Positions 1 to 9,784 are shown, counted from the first letter of the stretch. The stretch: 64,000 nt of DNA from Pedobacter frigiditerrae (GCF_004331645.1 NZ_SJSK01000004.1:248001-312000), one strand, 5' to 3'. Notes: a model not told the origin generated them from the letters alone. A program made the numbers and translations.

Positions 1-94
1 GATTAAAACCGTTAGGATTGCATTCGCATTTTTGTGCATTAGCGATATGGCTAATGGCAACAAGTAAGATTAGAAGAATTAATAGTTTTTTCAT
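1..94 (-). CDS. Secreted protein, N-terminal fragment (runs off the window)
   Basis: An ATG at 94 reading leftward opens a frame that stays open to the window edge (31 codons). The protein begins MKKLLILLILLVAISHIANA, a textbook signal peptide with a lysine-rich start, a long Leu/Ile core and an Ala-x-Ala cleavage site, followed by Gln-Lys-Cys-Glu-Cys. The mature product is therefore probably exported to the periplasm or outer membrane. The rest of the gene lies outside the window, so no function can be given. Confidence 0.7.
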   Translation of the reverse strand, partial: MKKLLILLILLVAISHIANAQKCECNPNGFN

Positions 95-180
95 AATATG
101 ATGTTTAAGATGGATAGATAATGATTTAAAATTTTAATTACGCAAGGTGGGTAGTTGCTTTGTAGACTGTAGATAATCTA

Positions 181-939
181 TTACTTTTTGATGTATTCGA
201 ATGTTTCTGTATTGCTACCAACCATCACACGTTTTGTAGCATAACCATCAGTATTATACTCGTATGTATAATTTGTTGTATTAGTAGTTCCAATACCTGC
301 ATTAAAAAAAACCACCGTTAAATAGTTATTGGAATTTATAATGCCCGATCCATAACCCACAGGGTACAAAAGCGCATAAGACTTTTTATTATCGAAATTA
401 CTGTAAGTAGCTCTACTTTGTAAAGAGCCAGTGCCATTGTATTTTTTTATTTCGACTATATTTTTTCCATCGGCACTTTTGGTATACAAAGCAGATGAAA
501 TAATACTATTACTAGTATTATATGTGGTTGATTTAATTTCGTTAACTAAATATTCGTAAGTAGTATAACCTTCAGATAATCCTGTTGCATTAATAAATAA
601 CGTTGTGCGAATTAATTTACCTTCAATATTGTATGTTTTTAATTCTCTGATATCGGGTTTTAAAGTTGATACATAATCATATACAGCATCTATTACAGCA
701 CCTTCATTGGTTAAAATATTTATTTTGTAAGTGTAAGAAGGGTCTGTGGGTTCATAAGTGCTCGCAAATACCATACTGGTTGGTTTATTCTGAGTATCAT
801 AAGACCAAGTTTCGGCACCTATATATGTGGTTAGTTTACTCAAATAAGTTTTTTGCTCAGCTACAGGTTCTGCATTTCTGTTTTTCTTACAAGAAGTAAA
901 CATTACAACACAAAGCAGCATTAATATTTTTGTTTTCAT
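181..939 (-). CDS. Lipoprotein of unknown function
   Basis: This 252-residue protein starts with a lipoprotein signal peptide: a hydrophobic stretch ends in Phe-Thr-Ser-Cys (Cys17) followed by Lys-Lys, so it should be lipidated and anchored in a membrane. The body is rich in Tyr, Thr and Asn and carries phrases such as YEYNTDGYATKRV and a C-terminal TFEYIKK. These resemble the YD-like strands found in many Bacteroidota surface lipoproteins, but I cannot assign a family. It lies downstream of a kinase/regulator pair on the same strand, separated by about 80 bases; a shared transcript is possible but not shown. Confidence 0.75.
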   Translation of the reverse strand: MKTKILMLLCVVMFTSCKKNRNAEPVAEQKTYLSKLTTYIGAETWSYDTQNKPTSMVFASTYEPTDPSYTYKINILTNEGAVIDAVYDYVSTLKPDIRELKTYNIEGKLIRTTLFINATGLSEGYTTYEYLVNEIKSTTYNTSNSIISSALYTKSADGKNIVEIKKYNGTGSLQSRATYSNFDNKKSYALLYPVGYGSGIINSNNYLTVVFFNAGIGTTNTTNYTYEYNTDGYATKRVMVGSNTETFEYIKK

Positions 940-1019
940 TGCAACTAGTTTAATGTGTTAACTAATCAAAATTAATCTGTTAGCACACAGCCATCAATAC
1001 CATAAAAGGGTGATGCAGC

Positions 1020-1646
1020 TTAGTTTTGATTGTATTTATAAATGGCTTCGGTGGCGCTATTTACTTGCAATTTTTTATATATTTTTTTGATGTGGCTACG
1101 AATGGTTTCAACAGAAATATCAAGCTGGCTGGCAATCATTTTATAGCTAAAACCTTTTACAACATGTTCTAAAATTTCAGTTTCGCGAAGTGTTAATAAT
1201 TCTAAGGTATGTTTATGGGCTTCTTGTTTTTTGGGGATAAAAGAAAGTACCTTTTTTGCAATGCTGCTAGTCATTGGCGCACCACCTGCCATCACATCGG
1301 TGATAGCGACAGGTATTTGGTCAAAATTCTTCTTTAAAATGTAACCATTTGCACCAGCACAAATAGCGTTGAAAATGTTTTCCTCATCTTCAAAAACGGT
1401 TAGCATAATTACATATACCTTTTGGTTTGTTATTCTTATTTTCTTTAAAGCTTCTACACCATTAATACCAGGCATATCAATATCCATTAAAATTACATCT
1501 GGTGTTAATGTTTTTAATGTTTCTTCAATCGTATTAGCATCTGGCATTGCTTTTAAGAGATTAAAACCTGCATTCCACGCTAACATGGTTTCTATGCTAA
1601 ACCTTAAATCCTGATTGTCTTCAAATATTAATACATCTATTACCAT
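1020..1646 (-). CDS. Response regulator, NarL/FixJ type (receiver plus LuxR helix-turn-helix)
   Basis: A 208-residue two-component response regulator. The receiver domain (about 1-120) has the acidic pair Glu9/Asp10, the phospho-acceptor Asp55 in ILMDIDMPG, Thr83 and the conserved Lys105. The C-terminal LuxR-type helix-turn-helix (about 148-205) contains LTLRETEILEHVVKG and VETIRSHIKKIYKKL. It starts 57 bases after the stop of the sensor kinase at 1704-3893 on the same strand, so the two are very probably cognate: the kinase phosphorylates Asp55 and the regulator then controls transcription. Its target genes cannot be read from the window. Confidence 0.93.
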   Translation of the reverse strand: MVIDVLIFEDNQDLRFSIETMLAWNAGFNLLKAMPDANTIEETLKTLTPDVILMDIDMPGINGVEALKKIRITNQKVYVIMLTVFEDEENIFNAICAGANGYILKKNFDQIPVAITDVMAGGAPMTSSIAKKVLSFIPKKQEAHKHTLELLTLRETEILEHVVKGFSYKMIASQLDISVETIRSHIKKIYKKLQVNSATEAIYKYNQN

Positions 1647-1703
1647 AACTTCTAATCTTTCAGTTCAAATTTAATTTGTTGAATTTCCAACCTATAACCC
1701 CAA

Positions 1704-3893
1704 TTAGGGTAGTTTTATTAAAAGTTGTAATAGCGTGCCAGATAATTCGTGAGTAATTGTTAGCATTCCATTGATAGCCAATGCCCTTTCTTTCATACTT
1801 CTTAATCCTGTACCAGATGTTTCGCCCTTCCAAGTACCATTGTCTGTAATATTTAGTTGTGCGGTATTTTTAGATGTTTTTGTAAACCTTATAGTTACCT
1901 CATCTGCATCAGCATGTTTACAGATATTAGTTAATGCCTCTTTATAAATCAGTAAAATTTCTTTGCGGTATTCTATGGGCAATGATTTAGTTTCTAACTC
2001 TTCATCTGCATCAAATAGCAAATTAATATTTAGTGGCTCTAATGTTTGCGTAGCGAATTCTCGCATCCTGATAAAGAGATTTTTTAATTTTTCATTGTTC
2101 GGTTGGATGCTCCAAACAATATCACTCATACTTTGCTGAATTGTTTTACTTTGTGAAGCTATTTTGCCCAATATTTTTTTTGCTTCATCTGCATTCACGT
2201 CAATCGCTTGTTGTGATACCTTACTTAAAATATTGATACTTGTTAGCGTACTGCCAATCTCATCATGTAAATCCTTACTTATGTTGTTTCGAATGTTAAG
2301 CAGTGCAGTCTGTTGTTCTAGCTTTTTCTTTAATTGATAACGATTAAAAAAAGTAAAAAGTAAAAGTGTCAACAATATAAAACCTCCTAATAATAAGTTT
2401 CGAGTGGTTTTTTCGTTAGTCAGTTCACGTTCTTTAGCTTGTTGTTCTGTTTTGGCCAAACGCAATTGTTGTTCTTTGTTTATGGCATTAAGGTTCTGCG
2501 TTTTTATTTTTTCATTCTGTTCATCCAATCTTAAATCCTGTAATTGTTTCTCTTTTGATAGAAGTTCTATTTCACTTTGTTTTTGCCTCGCCAGTAATAT
2601 ATTGCCGGCAATTAATGCATTTTGCTTTTCAATCTGTAGTTGTTTCAAACGCTCAGAAGTAACTAATTTTGTAATTTCTGTATCTTTTTTTTCCGTTTCG
2701 TACTTAACTCTTACTTCTTCTATTCTAGATAAATTACTTCTTTCTATAATGCTATCTCGATATAAGATATGCTGTTTATAATTTTCATAAGCCTTTTGAA
2801 AATTTTTCTTCGAGATATAGAAATTACTTAGTTTTTCGTAGGCATTGCTAATGTTTTCTTTGTTCTTTAAAGACTTAGATAAAGCCAGAGCCTTGTTGTA
2901 ATACGAAATAGAAGTTGTACTATCATTAATATTGTTGGCTAAATTGCCTGCAGAAACATACAATCGAGATAAAATTTGCTTGTCATCTATTTTTTCCGAA
3001 AGCTCAATAGATTTTGTTTGCCATTGTAAAGCAGCTTGATAATTTTTTGTACTAATAATTTCATAGGTAGACATGCCCGCATACGCACTTGCCATCAGTT
3101 TTTTGTTATCAGTTTGTTCTGCATGAGCTACCGCTGCTTTTAGGTACTGCTTAGCGAGTACATTTTCTTTCTTCAATAAGTAGAGTTGACCAATGTTCAT
3201 ACTGGCAATAACTAGTCCTGGTTTATCATTAATTTTCTCCCTGATAGAAATTCCAGTTTTTTGGTAATTGATGGCATCATCAATTTTGCCCATTAAATAA
3301 TAAACCGAAGAGATATTGCTGTAAGTTTCGCCAATACCTCTTTTATTGTCGTTTAACTCGTGTAGCTTTAAAGCATTAAAGAAATTATTAATCGCTTTGT
3401 CTTTATCTCCAATGGCTAAAAAAAGAGAACCTAAATTACTGTAAACCTCGGCAGCTTTTTTAGACTCCTTTTTGGCCAAACTCATTGTTAATGCACTATT
3501 ATATTGGTGGTTGGCTAAATCATTTTTGCCTTCTTCCATATAGTAGATGCCTCTTCTATTATTTAAACTTATTAATAAAGTGGTGTCTTTTAATTGATTG
3601 GCAATTGGTGATGCCAAATCATCATAAACTTTAAATTCCTTAAATTCTCTTTTTTTGATGCTTATTTCTGCAAGTAAATCGTAAACCGATGCTTCGATTT
3701 TTTTATTTTTAGCTTGTTTAGCTTTCACTAACTCAGTGTTAAGTAAGGTAGTGGCCTGATTGTAATTTCCAGTATTGATGTAATTATTTGCACTGATCAA
3801 TAAGTGCTCAAAAGATGAATTGTTTTGGGCATAACTATTTTGTATAGTAAAAAGAAATACAAAAAACACTTTTAAAAAATCTTGAAAAAGCAT
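1704..3893 (-). CDS. Sensor histidine kinase with tetratricopeptide sensor region (HisKA_3 type)
   Basis: A 729-residue kinase. After a signal peptide come tandem tetratricopeptide repeats (about 30-400; for example AEVYSNLGSLFLAIGDKDKA), a long charged coiled coil, one transmembrane helix (LLLGGFILLTLLLFTFF), then the kinase core. The dimerisation/phosphotransfer helix carries the His of DLHDEIGSTL, which is the NarX/DesK-type HisKA_3 pattern, and the ATPase domain has NITDNGTW and GTGLRSMKERA. The repeats would lie in the periplasm and the kinase in the cytoplasm. The partner is the adjacent LuxR-type regulator. The signal sensed is unknown. Confidence 0.92.
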   Translation of the reverse strand: MLFQDFLKVFFVFLFTIQNSYAQNNSSFEHLLISANNYINTGNYNQATTLLNTELVKAKQAKNKKIEASVYDLLAEISIKKREFKEFKVYDDLASPIANQLKDTTLLISLNNRRGIYYMEEGKNDLANHQYNSALTMSLAKKESKKAAEVYSNLGSLFLAIGDKDKAINNFFNALKLHELNDNKRGIGETYSNISSVYYLMGKIDDAINYQKTGISIREKINDKPGLVIASMNIGQLYLLKKENVLAKQYLKAAVAHAEQTDNKKLMASAYAGMSTYEIISTKNYQAALQWQTKSIELSEKIDDKQILSRLYVSAGNLANNINDSTTSISYYNKALALSKSLKNKENISNAYEKLSNFYISKKNFQKAYENYKQHILYRDSIIERSNLSRIEEVRVKYETEKKDTEITKLVTSERLKQLQIEKQNALIAGNILLARQKQSEIELLSKEKQLQDLRLDEQNEKIKTQNLNAINKEQQLRLAKTEQQAKERELTNEKTTRNLLLGGFILLTLLLFTFFNRYQLKKKLEQQTALLNIRNNISKDLHDEIGSTLTSINILSKVSQQAIDVNADEAKKILGKIASQSKTIQQSMSDIVWSIQPNNEKLKNLFIRMREFATQTLEPLNINLLFDADEELETKSLPIEYRKEILLIYKEALTNICKHADADEVTIRFTKTSKNTAQLNITDNGTWKGETSGTGLRSMKERALAINGMLTITHELSGTLLQLLIKLP

Positions 3894-4100
3894 AGTTAGA
3901 TAGTTGAGGCATTGTTATTTTAGAGTGGATTAGTGTTCTGACTTTTGTGATGTTTAGTTTTAACATATTCACAAAAAACGGTTTTAACCATTACCCTCTA
4001 CACTCAAATTTAATCGTTAAACAAGGACTAAAAAATAGTAGATATCTATCATTTTTAATTGATTACAAAAAAGATTATCTTGGATAGACCTAACTACACT

Positions 4101-4895
4101 ATGAAAAATTTAAAACCATTAACTACTGAACAGTTTGAGAAAAATGCAAAATCAGATAAAGAATTAGGTATTATAAATTATGAGGCTTTTTTTGAAACCC
4201 AAATAAAAGAAGCTCCTAATTTTGCAATAGGACCCTATTATTGGTTTATTGGCGATAATGCGAATATGCTAATTACTGTAGCAAGCAATAATATTGGCGA
4301 GCTTAGTCCTTTTAGCAAATCTGAATGGGAAAATAAACCTGCATTATTTTTTGTGGAAAATATTCATCCTGAAGATAGCTTCTATGTGTTATCTGCCATC
4401 CAATACGCGATGGATAGAATTATTGAGCTTCCTCCAGATAAACAATCAAATGTTCGAATCAATATATATGCTCGAATGTTAAATGCTCAAAAAGTATTTC
4501 GTTGGGTATTGATACAAATGCCTGGATTGTATGTAAATAACGGCAACCTTACTACTTGCGGCTTGATGATGGTTACTGATTTAACACACTTTAATTTTAA
4601 TGGAAGACCTATTTTAATGACACTTGTGAATGTTATAGATGGTAAAACCGAATATTACTACTTGGCTCTGGGAGAAGGGTTAACTCTAAAAAATGTTGAT
4701 CTGCCAATTATAACTAAACGAGAAAGACAGTTGTTAAATCTAATTCTTAGAGGATTAAACAGCCCTAAGATTGCGAACGAATTATGCATTTCCTACTCTA
4801 CTGTAGAAAATCATAAAAGAAATTTGCGTAGAAAAACGAATACAAAAACATCAGCTGAATTAGTACACTTTATAATGAGCAATAATTTGTTATAA
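4101..4895 (+). CDS. LuxR-family transcriptional regulator with PAS-like N-terminus
   Basis: The frame opens at a TTG at 4059, but the ATG at 4101 (MKNLKPLTTEQ) is the likelier start and gives 264 residues. The C-terminus (about 200-262) is a LuxR helix-turn-helix: TKRERQLLNLILRG, then SPKIANELCISYSTVENHKR. The N-terminal 190 residues have no receiver aspartate pattern and read like a PAS-type sensory fold seen in many Bacteroidota LuxR regulators; that assignment is inference. It is divergent from the kinase gene at 1704-3893, sharing a roughly 200-base intergenic region. Confidence 0.85.
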   Translation: MKNLKPLTTEQFEKNAKSDKELGIINYEAFFETQIKEAPNFAIGPYYWFIGDNANMLITVASNNIGELSPFSKSEWENKPALFFVENIHPEDSFYVLSAIQYAMDRIIELPPDKQSNVRINIYARMLNAQKVFRWVLIQMPGLYVNNGNLTTCGLMMVTDLTHFNFNGRPILMTLVNVIDGKTEYYYLALGEGLTLKNVDLPIITKRERQLLNLILRGLNSPKIANELCISYSTVENHKRNLRRKTNTKTSAELVHFIMSNNLL

Positions 4896-4943
4896 GCCTA
4901 ATTTTTATAAGCGAACTGGTGCAACTTCGATTTGCATCTGAAC

Positions 4944-6128
4944 TTAAAGCCTTCTCCTAGCTTTCTCCTTACTAATTAACCCTAACTCCCTACCCGTTTG
5001 TCCGGCAACAGAAGTATTTTCTTGTGCCCTTCTAAACAAATAAGGCATTACTGCTTTAATTGGCCCATAGGGAACATATTTGGCAACGTTATACCCTGCA
5101 TCAGATAAGTTAAAGCTCAAGTTATCGCTCATGCCCAATAGCTGCGCAAAATAAATATGAGGATGGTTGTGTGCAATGTTATTTTGATCTATCAACTCTG
5201 TTAACAAACGAGAGCTTTCTTCATTATGTGTACCACAAACAATGGCAATTTGGTCTAGGTGTTTAATGCAGAATCTTAAACTTTCATCATAATCTCTATC
5301 CGTTGCTTCCTTGTCTGGTTGTATTGGCGATGCATAACCCATTTCTAAAGCACGTTTGCGCTCTTTTTCCATATAAGCACCACGCACCATTTTAACGCCT
5401 AAAATAAAGCCAGTTTCTTTGGCAATTAAATAATCTGCTTTTAAATCTGCCAATTTATCATGGCGATACATTTGGTAAGTATTGTAAACGATTAATCCTT
5501 CTTTGTTGAATTTAATAATCATATCTAACGCCAATTCATCAATGGTATCTTGTACCCATGAATCTTCAGCATCAATCATTACAGGAACTTTTTTATCAAA
5601 CGCAGCCTGACAAATTTTTTCGCAACGAGCTTTCACCCTTGCATACTCTTCAGTTTCTATAGCAGTTAGTTCTTGCTTTGCATCCAATTTCTCTAATAAA
5701 GCAAATCGGCCAATGCCTGTAATTTTAAAAACAGTAATGGGAACTCTTGGGTCTCCATCTGCCCTATTTATGGTTCTAATGATTTCTTCGCAGGTAAAAT
5801 CAAATACTTCTTCTTCATCCTCTCCTTCTACAGAGTAATCTAAAATAGTACCTACATGACCTAAGCTTAGTTGCTCAATTGTTTTTTCGCATTCTTCGAT
5901 GGTCTCCCCGCCACAAAACTGCTTAAAGATGGTAGCCTTAATTGCTCCTTTAATTGGAAAACCAACATTTAACAAAAAATTAGTTATCGGCGGACCAACT
6001 TGTGTTAAAAAGTTACTGCTAATGATTTTAAAAAGCCAATATGCTTGGTTTAATTCGCCATTAGTTTTATTGCGAAACGCGATTTCTGTATTGTCAAAAT
6101 TGATTTTTTTTCTGGGCGATGATTCCAT
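4944..6128 (-). CDS. Proline dehydrogenase
   Basis: Oxidises L-proline to 1-pyrroline-5-carboxylate with FAD, the first step of proline catabolism. The family is recognisable from GVKMVRGAYMEKER, the CGTHNEES segment, YVPYGP and the C-terminal LFRRAQENTSVAGQ containing the substrate-binding arginines. The frame extends upstream to 6224, but the first 32 residues look unlike the family; I chose the ATG at 6128 (MESSPRKK), giving 394 residues. It is a stand-alone enzyme, not fused to P5C dehydrogenase as in PutA. The upstream gene pair is transcribed in the opposite direction. Confidence 0.93.
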   Translation of the reverse strand: MESSPRKKINFDNTEIAFRNKTNGELNQAYWLFKIISSNFLTQVGPPITNFLLNVGFPIKGAIKATIFKQFCGGETIEECEKTIEQLSLGHVGTILDYSVEGEDEEEVFDFTCEEIIRTINRADGDPRVPITVFKITGIGRFALLEKLDAKQELTAIETEEYARVKARCEKICQAAFDKKVPVMIDAEDSWVQDTIDELALDMIIKFNKEGLIVYNTYQMYRHDKLADLKADYLIAKETGFILGVKMVRGAYMEKERKRALEMGYASPIQPDKEATDRDYDESLRFCIKHLDQIAIVCGTHNEESSRLLTELIDQNNIAHNHPHIYFAQLLGMSDNLSFNLSDAGYNVAKYVPYGPIKAVMPYLFRRAQENTSVAGQTGRELGLISKEKARRRL

Positions 6129-6208
6129 TTGTGATGTTTGGTTAGTCAGAAGTTTGCAAAAATATAAATTACAACCGTTGTTAAGGCAAAACACTTTATA
6201 AATAATTG

Positions 6209-6216
6209 TAAATTTG
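6209..6216 (+). promoter_or_regulatory. -7 promoter box, TAAATTTG
   Basis: This matches the Bacteroidota -7 consensus TAnnTTTG and ends 7 bases before the ATG of the S4-domain gene at 6224. No clear -33 TTTG box was found at the expected spacing, so it is a moderate call. Confidence 0.5.
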
Positions 6217-6223
6217 CAGCACA

Positions 6224-6430
6224 ATGATAAAATTCAAACTCGAAGGCGAATTTATTCCGCTAATTGCACTCTTAAAAGCTACGGCACTGGTTCAAAGTGG
6301 TGGTGAAGCTCAATCTATAGTAGAAGAAGGTTTGGTAAAGTATAACGGAACGGTTGACTATAGAAAACGTCTTAAGGTTCGCGTTGGTGATAAAGTAGAT
6401 TTCATGGGCAAAATAATCGAGGTAATTTAA
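6224..6430 (+). CDS. Small RNA-binding S4-domain protein
   Basis: A 68-residue protein that is essentially one S4 fold: LKATALVQSGGEAQSIVEEG followed by VKYNGTV and a KRLKVRVGDKVDFMGK strand region. S4 domains bind structured RNA, and stand-alone versions of this size resemble the YaaA/YbcJ group. Its stop shares a base with the next start (TAATG at 6428-6432), so it is translationally coupled to aroB. A promoter box lies just upstream. Confidence 0.88.
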   Translation: MIKFKLEGEFIPLIALLKATALVQSGGEAQSIVEEGLVKYNGTVDYRKRLKVRVGDKVDFMGKIIEVI

Positions 6431-7488
6431 TGGAACCAATTAAAAGCGCTGGGCATTCCATTTACTTCGAATCTGGATTAAGCCCCTTAAAAGACATATT
6501 AGAAAAGAATAAATACAGTAAGGTTTTTGTTTTTGCAGATACCAATACCGCTGAATTGTGTATCCCTGTTTTCAGGTCGTTATTAGATGATTTAGAAGAT
6601 TTCGACATCATTGAAACCGATTCTGGCGAAGAAAACAAGAACATAGACTTTTGTATCGGCATTTGGAAAACCTTGCTAGATTTTGGTGCCGACCGTAAAT
6701 GTTTGATGATTAACTTAGGTGGTGGTGTAATTACCGATATGGGTGGCTTTGTGGCATCAACCTATAAAAGAGGAATAGATTTCATTAATATCCCAACTAC
6801 TTTATTGTCTCAAGTAGATGCTTCTGTTGGCGGTAAAACCGGAATAGATATAGATAACGTTAAGAACATGGTGGGCACATTCAGCTTGCCACAAGCTGTA
6901 TTTATAGAAAATACTTTTTTAACTACTTTATCTAAAAGAGAAATGTTATCTGGCTTTGCCGAAATGATTAAACACGGTTTAATTGTAGATGCAGCTTATT
7001 ACGAAGAGTTAAAAAACAGCGATTACCAAAACATTACGCCACAAGCTATTTATCGCTCTGTGGAGATTAAAAACGAAGTAGTAACAGAAGACCCCTTAGA
7101 AAAAGGTTTACGTAAAATATTAAATTTTGGACATACCATTGGCCACGCAGTAGAGAGTTATTCGCTTTCTAAAGACAAAAAACCTTTAACGCATGGTGAG
7201 GCGATTGCAATTGGTATGGTTTGTGAAGGTTTCCTTTCTGCAAAGTATTGCAATTTAACTGAAGATGAATTAAAGGATTTAACTGCTTATATCACTAGTA
7301 TTTATCCAAAATATAACATCAAGGAAAAAAGCTTTGCTGCATTGATTGGTTTAATGCAAAGCGACAAGAAGAACGAAGAAGGTCATATCCTGTTCTCTTT
7401 ATTAGAAAAAATTGGCCATTGTACTTTCAACTGTAAGGTAACTGACAAGGATATCTTAGCCAGTTTGAATTACTATAATAGTTTGTAA
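6430..7488 (+). CDS. aroB: 3-dehydroquinate synthase
   Basis: Converts DAHP to 3-dehydroquinate, the second step of the shikimate pathway, using NAD and a divalent metal. The 352 residues contain the NAD-binding GGGVITDMGGFVAS, the PTTLLSQVDASVGGKTG segment with catalytic Lys, and metal ligands in SGFAEMIKHG, NFGHTIGHAVE and THGEAIAIG. It overlaps the S4 gene by one base and is followed after 2 bases by the fatty acid hydroxylase-family gene, so the three form an operon. The other shikimate genes of this window sit in a separate cluster at 10-14.7 kb. Confidence 0.97.
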   Translation: MEPIKSAGHSIYFESGLSPLKDILEKNKYSKVFVFADTNTAELCIPVFRSLLDDLEDFDIIETDSGEENKNIDFCIGIWKTLLDFGADRKCLMINLGGGVITDMGGFVASTYKRGIDFINIPTTLLSQVDASVGGKTGIDIDNVKNMVGTFSLPQAVFIENTFLTTLSKREMLSGFAEMIKHGLIVDAAYYEELKNSDYQNITPQAIYRSVEIKNEVVTEDPLEKGLRKILNFGHTIGHAVESYSLSKDKKPLTHGEAIAIGMVCEGFLSAKYCNLTEDELKDLTAYITSIYPKYNIKEKSFAALIGLMQSDKKNEEGHILFSLLEKIGHCTFNCKVTDKDILASLNYYNSL

Positions 7489-7490
7489 AA

Positions 7491-8432
7491 ATGAAGTTTA
7501 CTGGTAGCGATATTTCTGTAGGTGGGTTGTTTGGGTTTGTAATTGTTTTAACCTTGGTTGAAATGTATATCAGTTACATACACGACAAAAAAATATATAC
7601 CAAACGAGATACTTGGACCAATATCTATTTAATGACTGTAGCTGTGGTTATTAATTTGGGAATGAAAACCGCTACCTTTTTTCTTTTAGAATATTGCTAT
7701 CAGTTTAGGCTTTTCCAAATCACAAATATTTGGGTTTATTGGATCATTTTAATTCTAGCGCAAGACTTCTTATATTGGTTTTTACATACCGTAGGTCATT
7801 ATATCCGTTTCTTTTGGGCAATGCACGTTACGCATCACTCCTCAGAACATTTTAACTTAACCACTGGTTTCCGTTCTACGGTTTTTGAACCACTATACAG
7901 AGTTTTCTTCTATTTGCCTTTGGCCTTTATGGGTTTTACGGCAATGGATATCCTTTTTGCATACCTAGTAACTCAAATTTACGGCAACTTAGTGCATACC
8001 CAAGCAGTTGGTAAATTGCATCCTTGGTTCGAGTATATATTTGTAACGCCTTCACATCATCGTGTGCATCATGCTAGTAATGTCCGCTACCTAGATAAAA
8101 ATATGGGCATGGTTTTAATTCTTTGGGACAGGTGGTTTGGTACTTTTCAGGAAGAATTACCAGAAGATGCCATTAAATATGGTTTAACCACACAACCAAA
8201 AGATACTGGGCCAGTTAACATCATTTTCCACGAGTTTATTGCTTTAAAAAATGATGTTAAAAAAGCACCAACTTTTATGGATAAGATTAAATACATCCTA
8301 TATCCTCCAGGCTGGAGCCATGATGGCAGCACACAAATTGCCAAGGTCATGCAAAAGCAATTGCGAGATGAAGAGAACTTGAAAGATAGCGAGACTGTGC
8401 AATCAGAAAAGCAAGGGTTAAAGCAGGCTTAA
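7491..8432 (+). CDS. Sterol desaturase / fatty acid hydroxylase family membrane protein
   Basis: A 313-residue integral membrane di-iron oxygenase. Several transmembrane stretches alternate with histidine boxes typical of the family: HTVGH, HVTHH and HRVHH. These boxes bind two irons that activate oxygen to hydroxylate or desaturate a lipid chain. The substrate cannot be read from the sequence; Bacteroidota homologues are thought to act on membrane lipids. It begins 2 bases after the aroB stop, so the genes are co-transcribed although no pathway link is obvious. Confidence 0.9.
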   Translation: MKFTGSDISVGGLFGFVIVLTLVEMYISYIHDKKIYTKRDTWTNIYLMTVAVVINLGMKTATFFLLEYCYQFRLFQITNIWVYWIILILAQDFLYWFLHTVGHYIRFFWAMHVTHHSSEHFNLTTGFRSTVFEPLYRVFFYLPLAFMGFTAMDILFAYLVTQIYGNLVHTQAVGKLHPWFEYIFVTPSHHRVHHASNVRYLDKNMGMVLILWDRWFGTFQEELPEDAIKYGLTTQPKDTGPVNIIFHEFIALKNDVKKAPTFMDKIKYILYPPGWSHDGSTQIAKVMQKQLRDEENLKDSETVQSEKQGLKQA

Positions 8433-8848
8433 CTCTTATAACAATTTGTAAACCGTAAAGTGGCAAAGAGCGAAAAGAAATTATTTGCCAAACTTTGCGC
8501 ACTTAGCGCTCTTTGCGGTTAATTCCTTATTTCTTTGTGATCCTGTAGGTGGTTTTGTCCAGCCAAGTATCCCTACCTCAGTTATATGAACCCGATAGAG
8601 TGTAGGTATTTTTATGCTGAGCGAACTTGCACTGAGCGCAGTAGAAGTGGAAGCACAAATACCGAAATAATGGCAGGGCAGAAACTGCAACTAAATACTG
8701 ACATTGTTTTTCAGTCAACTTAAGCAGCTAATATGGCACAAGAGTACTAAGGTTTTCTTCTGGGCATTCTAGAAATGTAAATACCAAAAAGTAGGTATTA
8801 TTTATCAAGTTAAAACTGGTATTTTTGTTTCAACTTAATGCTCTTTTT
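8433..8848 (+). repeat. Gene-free stretch made of degenerate dispersed repeats
   Basis: No gene is supported here. It contains an inverted pair CAAAGAGCG/CGCTCTTTG near 8464-8516 enclosing the words ACTTTGCGCACTTAG, and near 8630-8650 the word CTGAGCGCAGTAGAAGTG; both are word types that recur between genes in Bacteroidota. A short hairpin ATACC/GGTAT lies at 8781-8798, upstream of the next gene. A 69-codon minus-strand frame across 8481-8690 translates the repeats themselves and was not accepted as a gene. Confidence 0.5.
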
Positions 8849-9784
8849 ATGAAACCTCTTAAATACATTATCCTATTCTATTTTCTGGTTGCATTTGCAC
8901 CAAAAAGCCAGGCCCAAAACATGGATAACATTACTGCTTTACTAACAGAAGGTTATACCATTGAAGAGTTACACGGACTAACAGATGTATTAACTATCGA
9001 TAATCATAGATCTGTGCTTGAAAAAAAGGGATTTAAATTTGAAAAAAATGATACTGAAAGTGGCTCCTATGTTTACAAGAAAAATGACTATGTAAGTTTT
9101 TACGTAAATTATGAGAAGGGCAAATTAACCTCTGTTCATTTTAAATCTTCACCTCAAAAGTTTTATAAAGCAATCGCCGAAATTAAAGATAACAGCAAAT
9201 TCACTTACTCTAGCGAAAAAGCCAGTGGAACTGGAAAACTTATCTATTACAAATATTCAGGACATAGCATGTCTACCAATGATAATTATTACAGGGTTAC
9301 TATGTGGCCTAAGGAGGAGTCCACAACTAGCAGTTCATCTACAACAACCCCAACTGTTAGTCCAGCTCTAGCTCCTACAGCAATAGAGACCTATTATTCG
9401 GCAAAGGAAATTGCAGATGCGATGAATGCTAACATTGGATGGGCCAATATTAATTTTTCCAAGCCAACTTATGAGTTTGAAGTGAAAGGAAGTATGGATA
9501 TGGACAAACGATCAATTAGGTTTATCTCAAAATCAAATGTGTTGTATGTACAAATGAACATACCTAGAAATGGAGAATGTGATTATGGCTTAAAGGAAGT
9601 AAAAGCCAAATGGACTGGACAAGCAGGAGGTGGTTCTGGAATATACGATCAATATTATTTTACATTTGAGTATCCATATAGTTGTGGCGGCATAGACTAC
9701 AAAAATATATATGTTACTTTCAAAACCAAGCCATCCTTCACTAAAGCTGGAATAGAAGCGTGGATTAGAAAAAATGCTTACTAA
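8849..9784 (+). CDS. Secreted protein of unknown function
   Basis: The frame opens at a TTG at 8825, but the ATG at 8849 starts a clean signal peptide (MKPLKYIILFYFLVAFAPKS, ending in QAQ), giving 311 residues. The mature part has an N-terminal domain (about 25-150), a low-complexity Ser/Thr/Pro linker (STTSSSSTTTPTVSPALAP, about 160-180) and a second domain that contains two cysteines that could pair. The two-domain-plus-linker design suggests an exported protein, but no family was recognised. Confidence 0.75.
   Translation: MKPLKYIILFYFLVAFAPKSQAQNMDNITALLTEGYTIEELHGLTDVLTIDNHRSVLEKKGFKFEKNDTESGSYVYKKNDYVSFYVNYEKGKLTSVHFKSSPQKFYKAIAEIKDNSKFTYSSEKASGTGKLIYYKYSGHSMSTNDNYYRVTMWPKEESTTSSSSTTTPTVSPALAPTAIETYYSAKEIADAMNANIGWANINFSKPTYEFEVKGSMDMDKRSIRFISKSNVLYVQMNIPRNGECDYGLKEVKAKWTGQAGGGSGIYDQYYFTFEYPYSCGGIDYKNIYVTFKTKPSFTKAGIEAWIRKNAY

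Noticed and set aside
2404..2781. 125-codon plus-strand frame inside the first TPR kinase
   Set aside because: It is antisense to the coiled-coil coding region; its Ser/Phe/Cys-rich composition is what reverse-complemented Lys/Glu/Gln codons give.
4944..6224. Longer proline dehydrogenase from 6224
   Set aside because: The extra 32 residues are Cys/Leu-rich and unlike the family, and would overlap the divergent promoter of the S4 gene.
8481..8690. 69-codon minus-strand frame
   Set aside because: It translates dispersed repeat words (ending AKSAKCAKFGK), has no start signal and no protein-like composition.
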